From Nostoc sp. FACHB-892 (GTDB lineage: Bacteria; Cyanobacteriota; Cyanobacteriia; Cyanobacteriales; Nostocaceae), in the NCBI RefSeq assembly GCF_014698795.1, contig NZ_JACJTR010000020.1:1-64000 (forward strand): a stretch of 64,000 nucleotides of DNA, in the 5' to 3' direction. Below the pieces are notes generated by a model that worked only from the letters and a program-made list of their open reading frames with translations, was not told the origin of the DNA and searched no databases. Of this stretch, positions 52,250 to 61,629 are shown piece by piece (position 1 is the first letter of the stretch; the number at the start of each line of letters is the position of its first letter). The translations under genes were made by a program, and so were the position numbers.

Positions 52250-53383
52250 ATGGTTGACTATCTAATTTTCTTAGCAATTTCTACAGCACTTTTTGCTCTA
52301 TTCGCTCTAGGACTCAATTTACAGTGGGGCTTTACGGGGTTAATTAACTTTGGTCATATTGCTTTCATGACCCTCGGAGCATACACAACCGTATTATTAA
52401 CCTTAAAGGGTGTCCCTCTACCGATATCGGCACTGGCTGGGGCAATTGTCGCCGCCTTATTGGGTTTGGTAATTGGTTTTGCAACTCTACGCTTACGGGA
52501 AGATTATCTAGGAATTGTCACCATTGGTACGGGCGAATTAATTCGTTTGGTAGTAAATAATCAGGAATTACCTGTGGGTGACACCTGGATTTCTGGGGCG
52601 TTTGGTGTGCAAAGTTATCCCATCCCCCTATCCACAGAGCCGAATTTGTTGGTCAGATTTGTGATGATTGGGCTTTTGACACTGTTAGCTGCTGTAACTT
52701 TCTTTTCATTGTGGCGATGGGTTCGTACCACCCAAATATCTCGAACTACTGATTTAGGCAAAAGGACAACTAGCAAACAAGAATTTATATCCCGCTTGGG
52801 AGTGGGAATTGTTTTAGCAGCTTTGGCAGCAGCGATTTATATTTCTGGGGTGATCGGACTGTATAATTACAACCCAAAAGCGGGTTTAATGCTGGTGTTG
52901 CTGTTGGTTTTAGCATTTGTATACTGGCGCTTAGAAATTTTGGTGCGATCGCCTTGGGGTAGAATTCTCAAAGCCATCCGTGAAGATGAAGAAATTCCCA
53001 AGGCGTTAGGGAAAAATGTTTTTTGGTATAAATTACAATCTCTCATGTTAGGGGGTGCGATCGCAGGTATCGCTGGTGCTTTCTTCGCTTGGCAACTCAG
53101 TGCGATTTATCCTGATAATTTTCAACCGCAGATTACCTTTGACACTTGGATTATGGTGATTTTAGGCGGTTCTGGTAGTAATGTTGGCACAATTTTAGGT
53201 GCAGTAATTTTCTTTGCTTACGATGCGCTGACGCGAGAAGTTCTACCCAGAATCGTTACCCTTGATGAAGCGCGTTTGGGTGCATTTCGGATCATGGTAA
53301 TCGGACTAATTCTGATGGTACTGATGATTTGGCGACCTCAAGGTATTTTAGGGAAAAAGGAGGAACTTACTCTTGGTAAATAA
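52250..53383 (+). CDS. Branched-chain amino acid ABC transporter permease (LivM family)
   Basis: 377 residues with eight to ten hydrophobic helices and the LivM signature NLQWGFTGLINFGHIAFMTL and LRLREDYLGIVTIGTGELIR; the IREDEEIPKALGKNVFWYKL cytoplasmic loop is the ATPase-contacting EAA-like region. An extra segment of about 45 residues near 165-210 (WVRTTQISRTTDLGKRTTSK) between helices is a feature of cyanobacterial NatD-like permeases. Together with the next gene it forms part of a neutral/branched-chain amino-acid or N-I/N-II-like importer; a second permease and a binding protein are not in the window. Confidence 0.9.
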   Translation: MVDYLIFLAISTALFALFALGLNLQWGFTGLINFGHIAFMTLGAYTTVLLTLKGVPLPISALAGAIVAALLGLVIGFATLRLREDYLGIVTIGTGELIRLVVNNQELPVGDTWISGAFGVQSYPIPLSTEPNLLVRFVMIGLLTLLAAVTFFSLWRWVRTTQISRTTDLGKRTTSKQEFISRLGVGIVLAALAAAIYISGVIGLYNYNPKAGLMLVLLLVLAFVYWRLEILVRSPWGRILKAIREDEEIPKALGKNVFWYKLQSLMLGGAIAGIAGAFFAWQLSAIYPDNFQPQITFDTWIMVILGGSGSNVGTILGAVIFFAYDALTREVLPRIVTLDEARLGAFRIMVIGLILMVLMIWRPQGILGKKEELTLGK

Positions 53384-54155
53384 TCAGTCACCGCCACTTC
53401 CCCTTTTGGTAGCCACTGGACTTTCTAAAAGCTTTGGTGGTGTCAAAGCAGTTAATGAGGCCAAAATCGAAGTTGCTAAAGGCAGCATTACGGGCTTGAT
53501 TGGCCCCAATGGCGCTGGTAAAACTACTTTATTTAACTTACTCTCAAACTTCATCCGTCCAGATAAGGGGCGAGTGATTTTTGACGGTGAACCGATTCAC
53601 AATTTGCAACCATATCAAATCGCCCAGCAAGGAGTAATCCGCACCTTTCAGGTTGCACGAACTCTCTCGCGGTTATCGGTGTTAGAAAATATGCTGCTGG
53701 CGGCGCAAAAACAAACGGGTGAGAACTTTTGGCAAGTGCAGTTGCAACCGCACATCGTAGCTAAGGAAGAAAAGCAACTGCAAGAGCGAGCAATGTTTCT
53801 ATTAGAATCAGTGGGCTTGGCAAAAAAAGCACACGATTATGCTGGTTGCTTGTCTGGTGGACAACGCAAGCTGCTGGAAATGGGACGGGCGTTAATGACT
53901 AATCCCAAGTTAATTTTATTGGATGAACCAGCTGCTGGGGTGAATCCAAGATTGATTGATGATATTTGCGATCGCATTATCACTTGGAACCGTGAAGATG
54001 GGATGACCTTTTTGATTATCGAACACAATATGGATGTGATTATGTCCTTGTGCGATCGTGTTTGGGTACTTGCCGAAGGGCAGAATTTGGCTGATGGTAC
54101 ACCCGCAGAAATTCAAACTAATCCCAAAGTTCTAGAGGCTTATTTGGGAAAATAG
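53373..54155 (+). CDS. Branched-chain amino acid ABC transporter ATP-binding protein (LivG family)
   Basis: 260 residues. Walker A GPNGAGKTTLFNLLSNFIRP, signature LSGGQRKLLEMGRALM, Walker B LILLDEPAAGVNPRLID and H-loop IEHNMDVIM are all present. LivG/NatA-type ATPases have the longer insertion after Walker A seen here. The start is a TTG at 53373 with a GGAGG nine bases upstream at 53359-53363, overlapping the permease stop by 11 bases. Translational coupling is likely. Confidence 0.92.
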   Translation: MVNNQSPPLPLLVATGLSKSFGGVKAVNEAKIEVAKGSITGLIGPNGAGKTTLFNLLSNFIRPDKGRVIFDGEPIHNLQPYQIAQQGVIRTFQVARTLSRLSVLENMLLAAQKQTGENFWQVQLQPHIVAKEEKQLQERAMFLLESVGLAKKAHDYAGCLSGGQRKLLEMGRALMTNPKLILLDEPAAGVNPRLIDDICDRIITWNREDGMTFLIIEHNMDVIMSLCDRVWVLAEGQNLADGTPAEIQTNPKVLEAYLGK

Positions 54156-54346
54156 AATGCGATTGGCTTTGTGTTCCAAAGCTCTCCCACACAGGGAGAG
54201 AGGCTTTTATTCTTACTCTGATTTGCTGCTAGGAAACGGTTTAAAGCTTAGGTTTGAGAGAAAGCCGCACAGCACACGGTGTCAAATTTTCGGAAATTTG
54301 GCTCTTGTTAAAATCGAGTTGTATATCTCAGTGGAAAAAGCTTTTT

Positions 54347-54922
54347 ATGTCAATTATGACAGTTAGAGATTTAGAGCAAGTTCAAACCGCTTTTACTGAA
54401 GCAGGTTTAGATTACCAGCTGGAACTCGAAAATGGAAAAATTTCAATTATGGGTCCGTCAGATATCGTATCTAGCGAAATCAGTAGTCGTCTCATCGCCT
54501 TTCTCTTTGCTTGGATAAATCCTCGTTGCTGGGGAAGAGTATTTGATTCTGCTGGCGGTTTCATCATGCCAGATACAAACCTCAAAGCACCCAATGTTTC
54601 TTTTGTTCGTGCTTCCCGACTTCTCCAAAGTCCTCGTTACTTTGGAGAACTTGTCCCTGACTTGGTGGTAGAAATTAAATCTCAGAGCGATAAAATTAAA
54701 CTTATAGCAGCCAAAATTCTGAAATTTATAGAACTAGGAGCAGTTGTCGGGATTTTGATTGATCCTGATGAAGAGACAGTTACAATTTATCGCTCTATAG
54801 GCGAACCAACAGTTTTAGAAAATGGCGAGATTTTAACTATACCAGAACTTTTTCCAGGTTGGGAATTGCCCATTACTGAATTGTGGCCTCCTATCTTTAC
54901 TGAGGAAGAAACACAAATTTAG
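54347..54922 (+). CDS. Uma2-family (DUF820) PD-(D/E)XK endonuclease-like protein
   Basis: 191 residues from the ATG at 54347; the frame is open from 54254 but the first 31 residues are not family-like. Core motifs: GLDYQLELENGKISIMGPSD, GRVFDSAGGFIMPDTNLKAP (with NVSFV), GELVPDLVVEIKSQSDK and AVVGILIDPDEETVTIYR. Uma2 proteins are multi-copy in Nostoc; biochemical function is unclear. Confidence 0.88.
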   Translation: MSIMTVRDLEQVQTAFTEAGLDYQLELENGKISIMGPSDIVSSEISSRLIAFLFAWINPRCWGRVFDSAGGFIMPDTNLKAPNVSFVRASRLLQSPRYFGELVPDLVVEIKSQSDKIKLIAAKILKFIELGAVVGILIDPDEETVTIYRSIGEPTVLENGEILTIPELFPGWELPITELWPPIFTEEETQI

Positions 54923-55010
54923 TGAAGAATTTTGGTAGCTACTCGCTAAACAATTTCAAGCTAATTTTGTTGGATAAAACAGTATCTGCGGTGAATTGGA
55001 GCTTTATTTT

Positions 55011-55601
55011 TTAATCTTCGTTATTTTCTGCAAAATTTACTTGCTCATAAAGGTCGCGCAATTCAATTTGAAAATCAACTGTTTGCAGCGATAAAATTGC
55101 AGATTCATGTTCAAGTTCAGTAAATAACCATTGACTTTCGGCAGTTTTTACATATTGCATCACATGGTACTGATATTGGTCAATTAAAATATATTCTTTG
55201 AATTCTGGAATAGAGCGATAATAAAGAAACTTATCGCCTTGGTCATAATTTTTAGTCGATTTAGATAAAACTTCAGCAATTAATATCGGGTTCATGACCG
55301 TTGTTGTGCTGGTTCCTGTATAAATAGGTTGTCCCTCAATCACCATCACATCGGGATAGGTATGCTGTCGATAACGGGGTATCCATAAACGCACATCACC
55401 AATATAAACATCATAATTCTTGCCTCTCAAACCAAACTTCAAATAAGCATAAAAGTTGCCTGCAATTTTATTATGATTTGTAGTGCCACCCGTCATCGGT
55501 ACAATTTCTCCATCACGGTATTCGCTTTTATATTCTGCCTTTTCTTCAATTTCTAAATACTCTTCAGGTGTGTAATATAATTTTTGTGTTTCTAATTGCA
55601 T
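55011..55601 (-). CDS. Uma2-family (DUF820) protein
   Basis: 196 residues: YYTPEEYLEIEEKAEYKSEY (start of the family), GEIVPMTGGTTNHNKIAGNF, YTYPDVMVIEG-type segment (RQHTYPDVMVIEGQPIY) and PILIAEVLSKSTKNYDQGDK with the acid residues of the PDDEXK core. Convergent with the preceding Uma2 gene, and similar only at family level. Confidence 0.88.
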   Translation of the reverse strand: MQLETQKLYYTPEEYLEIEEKAEYKSEYRDGEIVPMTGGTTNHNKIAGNFYAYLKFGLRGKNYDVYIGDVRLWIPRYRQHTYPDVMVIEGQPIYTGTSTTTVMNPILIAEVLSKSTKNYDQGDKFLYYRSIPEFKEYILIDQYQYHVMQYVKTAESQWLFTELEHESAILSLQTVDFQIELRDLYEQVNFAENNED

Positions 55602-55756
55602 AAATATACGACCTATGGTTGTGCGGTTATTGCGCGGCTAAAATTTTTGATGATATAACGGCTTTCAAGTTGGTGAGGTACATAAGCTAAGGCTCAAAGA
55701 CAGGCATAGAGACTGTTTTACTTCTGTTAGCGTCGCAGGGTGTAGTCTATTTTGAC

Positions 55757-55786
55757 CGGAGGCGGAGCGTCTCCGGCTCCGCTCCT
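55757..55786. repeat. GC-rich palindromic repeat
   Basis: The sequence ccggaggcggagcgtctccg continuing gctccgctcc contains ccggag/ctccgg arms and is much more GC-rich than its surroundings; it is typical of dispersed palindromes in Nostoc. Confidence 0.6.
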
Positions 55787-55830
55787 GAATTCTGCTATAT
55801 TAATTTGCCATAGATCATAATCATCTATGT

Positions 55831-56295
55831 TTAAATCTGTAAAAGTATTTGTTTAAGTTTTTGGCTAATTTCTGCTGCTTCGGCATCACTTACCCACTTG
55901 CCTAAACCTAGTTGATTGAGTAAGTTTTTTATTCGTAGATAAATTAACAGTTTGAGATTTCCTATAGGCATAGTTGATGAGCGAGGAATAATGTGAAAGT
56001 GGATGTGCTTGACTTGTTCACCCCACGAGCAAACATGAATCTTAGCGGGTTTAACTACTTGTGAAAGGGCTGAACAGGTGTTTTGGATAATTCCACCTAA
56101 TGCACTCGCTTCTTCTGGTGTAAGTTGCGCTAAATTTTCACAATGACGTTTAAGTTTGATAATTAAATATCCTGGTAACAAAACAGGATTCAAAGAATGT
56201 TCTACAACCCAGTAATTATCTTCATAAATAACTCCACCAGGTGCTTGTACTTTTCCAGCCAGTACACTGCAAGCAAGGCATTCATCCACTAGCAT
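55831..56295 (-). CDS. HIT family protein
   Basis: 154 residues with the histidine triad HIHFHIIPR (H-x-H-x-H) and an N-terminal CLACSVLAG with two cysteines. HIT proteins hydrolyse nucleotide-phosphoramidates or dinucleotides. The C-terminal tail is longer than in HinT. It follows the ArsR-type regulator at 56341 by 45 bp on the same strand, so it is probably a regulated operon. Confidence 0.9.
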   Translation of the reverse strand: MLVDECLACSVLAGKVQAPGGVIYEDNYWVVEHSLNPVLLPGYLIIKLKRHCENLAQLTPEEASALGGIIQNTCSALSQVVKPAKIHVCSWGEQVKHIHFHIIPRSSTMPIGNLKLLIYLRIKNLLNQLGLGKWVSDAEAAEISQKLKQILLQI

Positions 56296-56340
56296 CCATC
56301 ATCTCCTTGTCACTGAAATTTAGTACATAACTTTCATAAT

Positions 56341-56901
56341 TTATGTTGTACGCCAATAAACACCATTTTCTCGCTGCATTAACTGGCAAGCAATGAACTC
56401 CCGTCGCAGGGTGGCGCAGTCGGGATGGTAGCGTTTGAGAATGTCATTTACCAGGTGTTCAGGGTAGTTGACTCCTATATCAAACTGGTTTGCTAACCAC
56501 TTGAGAATTACTAGACGCTTTTTACGACTAGCGGGGATTTCCTTAAGGTATCCGCCTTCAAAATAGTTTTTCAAGACTTTGCTTTCCCAAGCCTCAGTAT
56601 CCACATCCTCAATCAAAGATGCTATCTTCTCAGGTGTAAAAATTTCCTTACTGATGCTTTGCAAAGCCTCGCTATCCAACTGGTACAGACGGCTATTGCC
56701 TTCAGGACGCATTGTCAGCAAATTTAGCTCTTTAAGTTTCGCTAAATGATGAGATACCGTCGGTTCCTTGAGTTGCAGTAGCGCCGCCAATTCTTCGACA
56801 CTGCACTCCTGATTCGCCAGGATACCTACAATCTTCAATCGGCTATCATCCGCTAATGCCTTGAAAAAGCGGAGTAAGATGTTAAATTGCTCTGGTTGCA
56901 T
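56341..56901 (-). CDS. ArsR-family regulator with DUF2087 domain
   Basis: 186 residues. Residues 1-90 are an ArsR winged helix (ALADDSRLKIVGILANQECS, LQLKEPTVSHHLAKLKELNL). The remainder (KEIPASRKKRLVILKWLANQ, FDIGVNYPEHLVNDILKRYH, DCATLRREFIACQLMQREN) is a DUF2087 domain, which in other bacteria senses small ligands or metals. A perfect palindrome lies just upstream of the start codon, so autoregulation is probable. Operon with the HIT gene downstream. Confidence 0.92.
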   Translation of the reverse strand: MQPEQFNILLRFFKALADDSRLKIVGILANQECSVEELAALLQLKEPTVSHHLAKLKELNLLTMRPEGNSRLYQLDSEALQSISKEIFTPEKIASLIEDVDTEAWESKVLKNYFEGGYLKEIPASRKKRLVILKWLANQFDIGVNYPEHLVNDILKRYHPDCATLRREFIACQLMQRENGVYWRTT

Positions 56902-56907
56902 AACTAA

Positions 56908-56937
56908 CTTCTAATTAGACATCTATCTAATTAGAAG
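56908..56937. promoter_or_regulatory. Probable operator of the ArsR-DUF2087 gene
   Basis: Perfect 11-bp inverted repeat cttctaattag (56908-56918) and ctaattagaag (56927-56937) with an eight-base spacer, seven bases before the start codon at 56901. A third half-site-like ctaat follows near 56943. The size and place fit an ArsR dimer operator. Confidence 0.8.
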
Positions 56938-57001
56938 TATATCTAATCGAAAAGCTCAAATCCCCAACTTCTCACAGAAGCCAGGGATTTTGTTGTTAAA
57001 T

Positions 57002-58288
57002 TTAACTAAATTGTTCCTCTGCATCCAGGTTGAACAGCATTTGCAGAGTTTGCATACAGCGCCGTCTGGCTTCCACATCTTGCTGCGATCGCAACTGTAC
57101 CATCGGGTCATGTAAAATTTTATTGACAATTCCCCGTGTTAATGCTTCAATCACTTCTTGATGTTTTTCAGCGAATTCCGAACCCAATCTCGACAAAGCT
57201 TTTTCTAACTCTTGTTCACGGATGGTTTCGACTTTATTTCGCAGACAGCTAATAGTAGTAACAGTTTCTAAACTGCGCCACCAAATATCAAAAGCTTCCA
57301 CTTCTTCCTCTAAAAGTCGCTCGGCTTCTTGTGCAATCTTCCGACGGCTTTCGTAGTTTTGCGCCACTACAGCCTTCAAATCATCCACATTAAACGCCTG
57401 CACATTTTCTAGTTCATTGACATCCGCATGAACATTACGCGGCACAGAAATATCAAATAACATCAAAGAGCGCTGAACTTCTAAAACCATTTCTAATTTG
57501 GCGCGGTCAAGTATTGGCTCTGTTGCCGAAGTACTTGTAAACACCAAATCACTTTCGGCAATCACTGCCATCATTTCTGATAACGGATGAATTTGAATAG
57601 GTTGCCCAGGGAACTGCTTCGCCAATTCTTGGGCACGTTCACGAGAGCGATTTACAATACTAATTTCCACAGCACCTTTAGAAAGTAGGTGCTGCACTAA
57701 TAGCCGCGACATTTTACCAGCGCCCAGAATTACCACTCGGCAAGCAGCTAAATTTGCGACTTTTATCTGCGCCAACTCTACAGCTGCCGAACTGATAGAG
57801 ACAGCACCAGTACCGATACTAGTTTCAGTGCGAACCCGCTTACCAGCTGTTAGCGCTTGTTTAAATAATCGATTCAAAATGGTTTTTATACCGTTATATT
57901 GCTGCCCCAGTTTGTGAGTAGTTTTCACCTGAGCCAGAATTTGACCTTCTCCGAGTACTAGACTATCTAAACCACCTGCTACCCGCATAATATGCATCAC
58001 TGCATCATCATGTAGCAGCATAAATAAGTGTTGTCTCAGAGAAAGCACGGGCAATTTACTATATTCCGCAAGAAACTGAGTTATTTCTCGAATACCTTGG
58101 TCTGCTTCACTGGTAACAATATAAATTTCTAGGCGGTTACAAGTGCTAAGAATTGCAACTTCGTCAATATGAGGATAGCTGACCAGTTGAGCGATCGCAC
58201 TTTCAATTTGTGGTTCTGGAATGCTCAGTTTTTCCCGGACTTCTACTGGGGCTGTTTTATGGCTTAACCCCACCACTGCTATATTCAT
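57002..58288 (-). CDS. hemA: Glutamyl-tRNA reductase
   Basis: First committed enzyme of tetrapyrrole synthesis (heme, chlorophyll, phycobilins), reducing glutamyl-tRNA to glutamate-1-semialdehyde. 428 residues: SHKTAPVEVREKLSI, catalytic Cys50 in LSTCNRLEIYI, SLVLGEGQILAQVKTTH, NADPH-binding VVILGAGKMSRLLVQHL, and the C-terminal dimerisation helix. It lies near glpX on the same strand. Confidence 0.96.
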   Translation of the reverse strand: MNIAVVGLSHKTAPVEVREKLSIPEPQIESAIAQLVSYPHIDEVAILSTCNRLEIYIVTSEADQGIREITQFLAEYSKLPVLSLRQHLFMLLHDDAVMHIMRVAGGLDSLVLGEGQILAQVKTTHKLGQQYNGIKTILNRLFKQALTAGKRVRTETSIGTGAVSISSAAVELAQIKVANLAACRVVILGAGKMSRLLVQHLLSKGAVEISIVNRSRERAQELAKQFPGQPIQIHPLSEMMAVIAESDLVFTSTSATEPILDRAKLEMVLEVQRSLMLFDISVPRNVHADVNELENVQAFNVDDLKAVVAQNYESRRKIAQEAERLLEEEVEAFDIWWRSLETVTTISCLRNKVETIREQELEKALSRLGSEFAEKHQEVIEALTRGIVNKILHDPMVQLRSQQDVEARRRCMQTLQMLFNLDAEEQFS

Positions 58289-58319
58289 TTGCTAAATCGT
58301 AGTTACTAGTTGGTAGTTG

Positions 58320-58440
58320 AAAATAGGGCATTGAGTGAGAATAGGGAATGGGGAATTTTTGTTTATTGGTTGGTAGTTATTCCCAGCAACAAACAACTAT
58401 TAATCACTAACTACTAACTACTAACTACTGTTAGAGGAAA
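58320..58440. repeat. Short repeats between hemA and glpX
   Basis: Ggtagtt- and actaacta-type heptads (about 58395-58432) fill the space upstream of hemA. They are complementary and could pair. No gene. Confidence 0.55.
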
Positions 58441-58528
58441 GCATTTTGGTGAATATTTTTCCGTTTGAGAAAAAAATTTATTCCCAAATACTTCGCCCCT
58501 ACTTTTACTATTCCCCATTCCCTAAAAA

Positions 58529-59566
58529 TTAGTTCAGTTGGAGAGTCTTGGGTTTACCAAACATGTGAATTGTATCAACAAATCGAGCCGTATTCGATTG
58601 GTTGGAAATTACCAAGCTTTGAGTTCTGGCTCCACCGCTGAAGAAACGTACACCATTCATCAGATTACCACTGGTAATGCCGCAAGCAGCGAACAGAACA
58701 GTTTGACCGGATGCCAGTTCATGAGCATCATAAACCTTATCGGGGTCATTGATATTCATAGACTTTAAGCGATCAATGTTGGCTTCTCTGCTTTCTCCAA
58801 TCAGACCTGTTTTTACAACTGCTGGATCGTAAATCAGTTGACCTTGGAAGTGTCCACCCAAAGCACGCATTGCTGCTGCCGAGATTACACCTTCAGGAGC
58901 CGCACCGATACCCATCAGCGCGTGAATATTAGTTCCAGCAAAACCACAGCTTATAGCTGCACCGACATCACCGTCTGAAATTAGGGCGACTCTCGCTCCA
59001 GCCTCACGGATTTCTTTAATTAAATCGTTGTGGCGTTCGCGCTTCATAACCACAACTACGAGTTCTTCAATAGAGCGCTCTAGACACTCAGAGAGAATCT
59101 TCAGGTTTTCTGTTGCTGACTTGTTGATGTCTACCTTGCCTTTAGCTGCGGGGGGTGCTGCTAACTTCTTCATGTAAAAGTCAGGAGCAGCAAATAATCC
59201 ACCCTTTTCAGAAATTGCCAAGACAGCCATCGAACCAGGTTGTCCATAAGCTACCAAGTTCGTACCTTCACAAGGGTCAACGGCGATATCAATTTCAACT
59301 AGTTCATCAGGATTACAGAGAGCTTCGGCATTTGGTTGAGTACAGATACCAACTTCTTCCCCGATGTATAACATAGGCGCGTCGTCGCGTTCACCTTCCC
59401 CAATCACAATGCGACCACGCATATAGATTTTATTCATCCGCTCCCGCATAGCTTCCACGGCTACTTGGTCAGCGATGTTTTTTTCGCCTTTACCCATCCA
59501 CTTTGCGGATGCGATCGCGGCTTGCTCTACTACTTCAATAATCTCTAACCCAAGTGTATTTTCCAC
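58529..59566 (-). CDS. glpX: Class II fructose-1,6-bisphosphatase / sedoheptulose-1,7-bisphosphatase
   Basis: 345-residue bifunctional Calvin cycle enzyme of the cyanobacterial F/SBPase type. Metal-binding segments GEGERDDAPMLYIGEEVG and AVDPCEGTN, DGDVGAAISCGFAGTNIHAL and the C-terminal GVRFFSGGARTQSLVIS are all present. It is usually regulated by AMP and thiol redox. Confidence 0.95.
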   Translation of the reverse strand: MENTLGLEIIEVVEQAAIASAKWMGKGEKNIADQVAVEAMRERMNKIYMRGRIVIGEGERDDAPMLYIGEEVGICTQPNAEALCNPDELVEIDIAVDPCEGTNLVAYGQPGSMAVLAISEKGGLFAAPDFYMKKLAAPPAAKGKVDINKSATENLKILSECLERSIEELVVVVMKRERHNDLIKEIREAGARVALISDGDVGAAISCGFAGTNIHALMGIGAAPEGVISAAAMRALGGHFQGQLIYDPAVVKTGLIGESREANIDRLKSMNINDPDKVYDAHELASGQTVLFAACGITSGNLMNGVRFFSGGARTQSLVISNQSNTARFVDTIHMFGKPKTLQLN

Positions 59567-59923
59567 AGAGTCTGCCCTCTCAACTGCTTGAATTTCTGCC
59601 GCTTTATCTGGCTATTTCAGTCTTCAAGTCTACCAAAGGGCGGATACACCTGGAAGAAAGTTAAGTTTTACTGCTAACTCGTTATAAAAGTGCCAGTTAA
59701 CACATCCTCATTTTTTTACTCCTAACTACTCCAGTATAAAGCGTATTTAAAAGTCACTAAGTTAAGAAGTGGCATAAATACGTAGCGGTGTATATCGAGA
59801 ACATTGCTTTTTTTCAGTGTTGATCTTTAGGTATAAAATAATAAATAAAAAAAACTAGTGAATTCACTAAAAGCTGAAAAACAAAGCGCAGAGTAAATAG
59901 CTTGTCAAATTAAGAGGTTAATC
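59567..59923. other. Upstream region of glpX and the DUF981 gene, no gene seen
   Basis: About 360 bp separating divergent genes. It should hold both promoters, but no convincing elements were picked out by eye. Confidence 0.5.
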
Positions 59924-60496
59924 ATGTTTATCGACTACATCACACTCATGTTGATCAATATGGTAGCTGGGCTATTTCTACTGGCTGACTATGTGTATCG
60001 TGGTATAGATAGTTCTAATCAAAGACAGTGGATTCCCGGTTTTGGAATTACGGGTGCGATCGCACTCACGACTGGGTTACACATGAGTTTCACCTGGCCT
60101 GTTACTGGTAGCTTTAACATTGCCTTTGGTGAGACAAGTATCCTATTTGGCATCTTGTTTATTGCGGCTGCGATCGCCCTGGCTCAAGGTTGGGATTTAT
60201 TGACAATAGCAATTTACGGTTTCTTTGCTGGTGTTGTTGCGATCGTAGTGGGTATCCGCATCATCAATTTGAATTTGACACGCCAACCGCTTTTGTCGGG
60301 AATCGGCTTTATTTTAACTGGCTTAGGAGGTGTTTTTGCAGCGCCAACCCTCTATTGGAAAACTAACCGCACCTGGCGGCTAATTGGTGTAGCTGTGCTG
60401 ATAGTCGCCGCTCTAATTTGGGCATTCACTGGATATTTAGCTTACTGGAATCATTTAGAGGGTTTCCAAAAGTGGGTTCCAGCCCCAATGCGGTAA
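59924..60496 (+). CDS. DUF981 family membrane protein
   Basis: 190 residues with six hydrophobic segments and the DUF981 pattern: LMLINMVAGLFLLADYVYRG, GLHMSFTWPVTGSFNIAFGE, RQPLLSGIGFILTGLGGVFA and LAYWNHLEGFQKWVPAPM. Function unknown. It precedes grxC on the same strand. Confidence 0.88.
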   Translation: MFIDYITLMLINMVAGLFLLADYVYRGIDSSNQRQWIPGFGITGAIALTTGLHMSFTWPVTGSFNIAFGETSILFGILFIAAAIALAQGWDLLTIAIYGFFAGVVAIVVGIRIINLNLTRQPLLSGIGFILTGLGGVFAAPTLYWKTNRTWRLIGVAVLIVAALIWAFTGYLAYWNHLEGFQKWVPAPMR

Positions 60497-60552
60497 GCAA
60501 TGCCAGCAATGATCTAGGCTAGAGACATAGTTAAAATCTTGCTTAAGAAAAT

Positions 60553-60867
60553 ATGCTGGACTTTCTGAATCCCCTTTTAAATCGCCATCCAGAGCGAGTT
60601 AAAGCCAATGTCGAAATTTATACATGGCAAACTTGTCCTTACTGCATTCGTGCCAAAATGCTGCTGTGGTGGAAAGGTGTAAATTTTACCGAATATAAAA
60701 TTGACGGCGATGAAGCAGCCAGAGTTAAAATGGCAGAACGCGCTAACGGACGCCGTACTGTACCGCAAATTTTTATCAATAACCAGCACGTTGGCGGCTG
60801 TGATGATCTCTATCAACTAGACACACAAAATCAACTTGATTCTCTTTTAGCCCAATCCGCTATTTAG
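60553..60867 (+). CDS. grxC: Glutaredoxin 3
   Basis: 104-residue glutaredoxin with dithiol active site CPYC (Cys28, Cys31), the GSH-binding RRTVPQIFIN (cis-Pro) and HVGGCDDLYQL. An N-terminal extension of about 18 residues (MLDFLNPLLNRHPERVKA) precedes the family core. Cytosolic thiol reductant. A hairpin follows. Confidence 0.94.
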   Translation: MLDFLNPLLNRHPERVKANVEIYTWQTCPYCIRAKMLLWWKGVNFTEYKIDGDEAARVKMAERANGRRTVPQIFINNQHVGGCDDLYQLDTQNQLDSLLAQSAI

Positions 60868-60923
60868 AAATAAAATTAATCTTCAACGGTTGGCTTGCTA
60901 AATTGTAAGAATTTTGAATTATA

Positions 60924-60952
60924 TAGCCCCAGGCTGAGAAGCCTGTGGGCTA
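60924..60952 (+). terminator. Hairpin after grxC
   Basis: Stem tagccccaggc with gcctgtgggcta (one bulge) at 60924-60952, about 57 bp after the grxC stop codon, then an AT-rich tail. This sequence is also a common dispersed repeat. Confidence 0.5.
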
Positions 60953-61031
60953 CATACTTTTTATGTTTTGTAGGATGGAAGTTGCCCGTCCAAAGACGAG
61001 CAGAACTTAAAATTTTTGTATTGATAAGAAT

Positions 61032-61517
61032 ATGCTAACTAAATACACAGAATATCTTATACATCAACAATGGATGAATTCTGCCTTAGAATTAGCAAAA
61101 GCAGCAGGTGATGCAGGTGAAGTCCCTGTAGGTGCTGTTATCATTGATTCAACAGGCAAATTGCTAGCACAAGGAGAAAATAGAAAAGAGCGTGACAAAG
61201 ACCCTACCGCTCATGCGGAAATTCTCGCTCTCAAGAGAGCTGCAATAACTTTACAAAATTGGCATCTTAATGAATGCACCCTTTACGTAACTCTTGAACC
61301 TTGTCCAATGTGTGCAGGTGCGATCGTCCAAGCGCGATTAGGGCTACTTGTATATGGAGTAGACGATACAAAAACTGGCGCCATTCGTACAGTTATTAAC
61401 ATCCCCGATAGCGCTGCTTCTAATCACCGCTTACAAGTAATCGGAGGCGTTCTAGAGTCAGCTTGTCGCGAACAATTACAGACTTGGTTTGCCAATAGAC
61501 GGCGTAGTGTAAACTAA
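61032..61517 (+). CDS. tadA: tRNA-specific adenosine deaminase
   Basis: 161 residues; deaminates the wobble A34 of tRNA-Arg(ACG) to inosine. Zinc site HAEILALKRAA and PCPMCAGAIVQARLGLLVYG, with EVPVGAVI. Start ATG at 61032 gives about ten extra residues before the family core. Confidence 0.93.
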   Translation: MLTKYTEYLIHQQWMNSALELAKAAGDAGEVPVGAVIIDSTGKLLAQGENRKERDKDPTAHAEILALKRAAITLQNWHLNECTLYVTLEPCPMCAGAIVQARLGLLVYGVDDTKTGAIRTVINIPDSAASNHRLQVIGGVLESACREQLQTWFANRRRSVN

Positions 61518-61629
61518 CGGACAGAGGTAAAACTGTCCATCTAATACGACATAAGTCACACAAGAGAATCTACGGTGTAACTAATCAGACTTTTCTTTAA
61601 ATTTTACCCGTCAATCAGCTGCATTCGTC

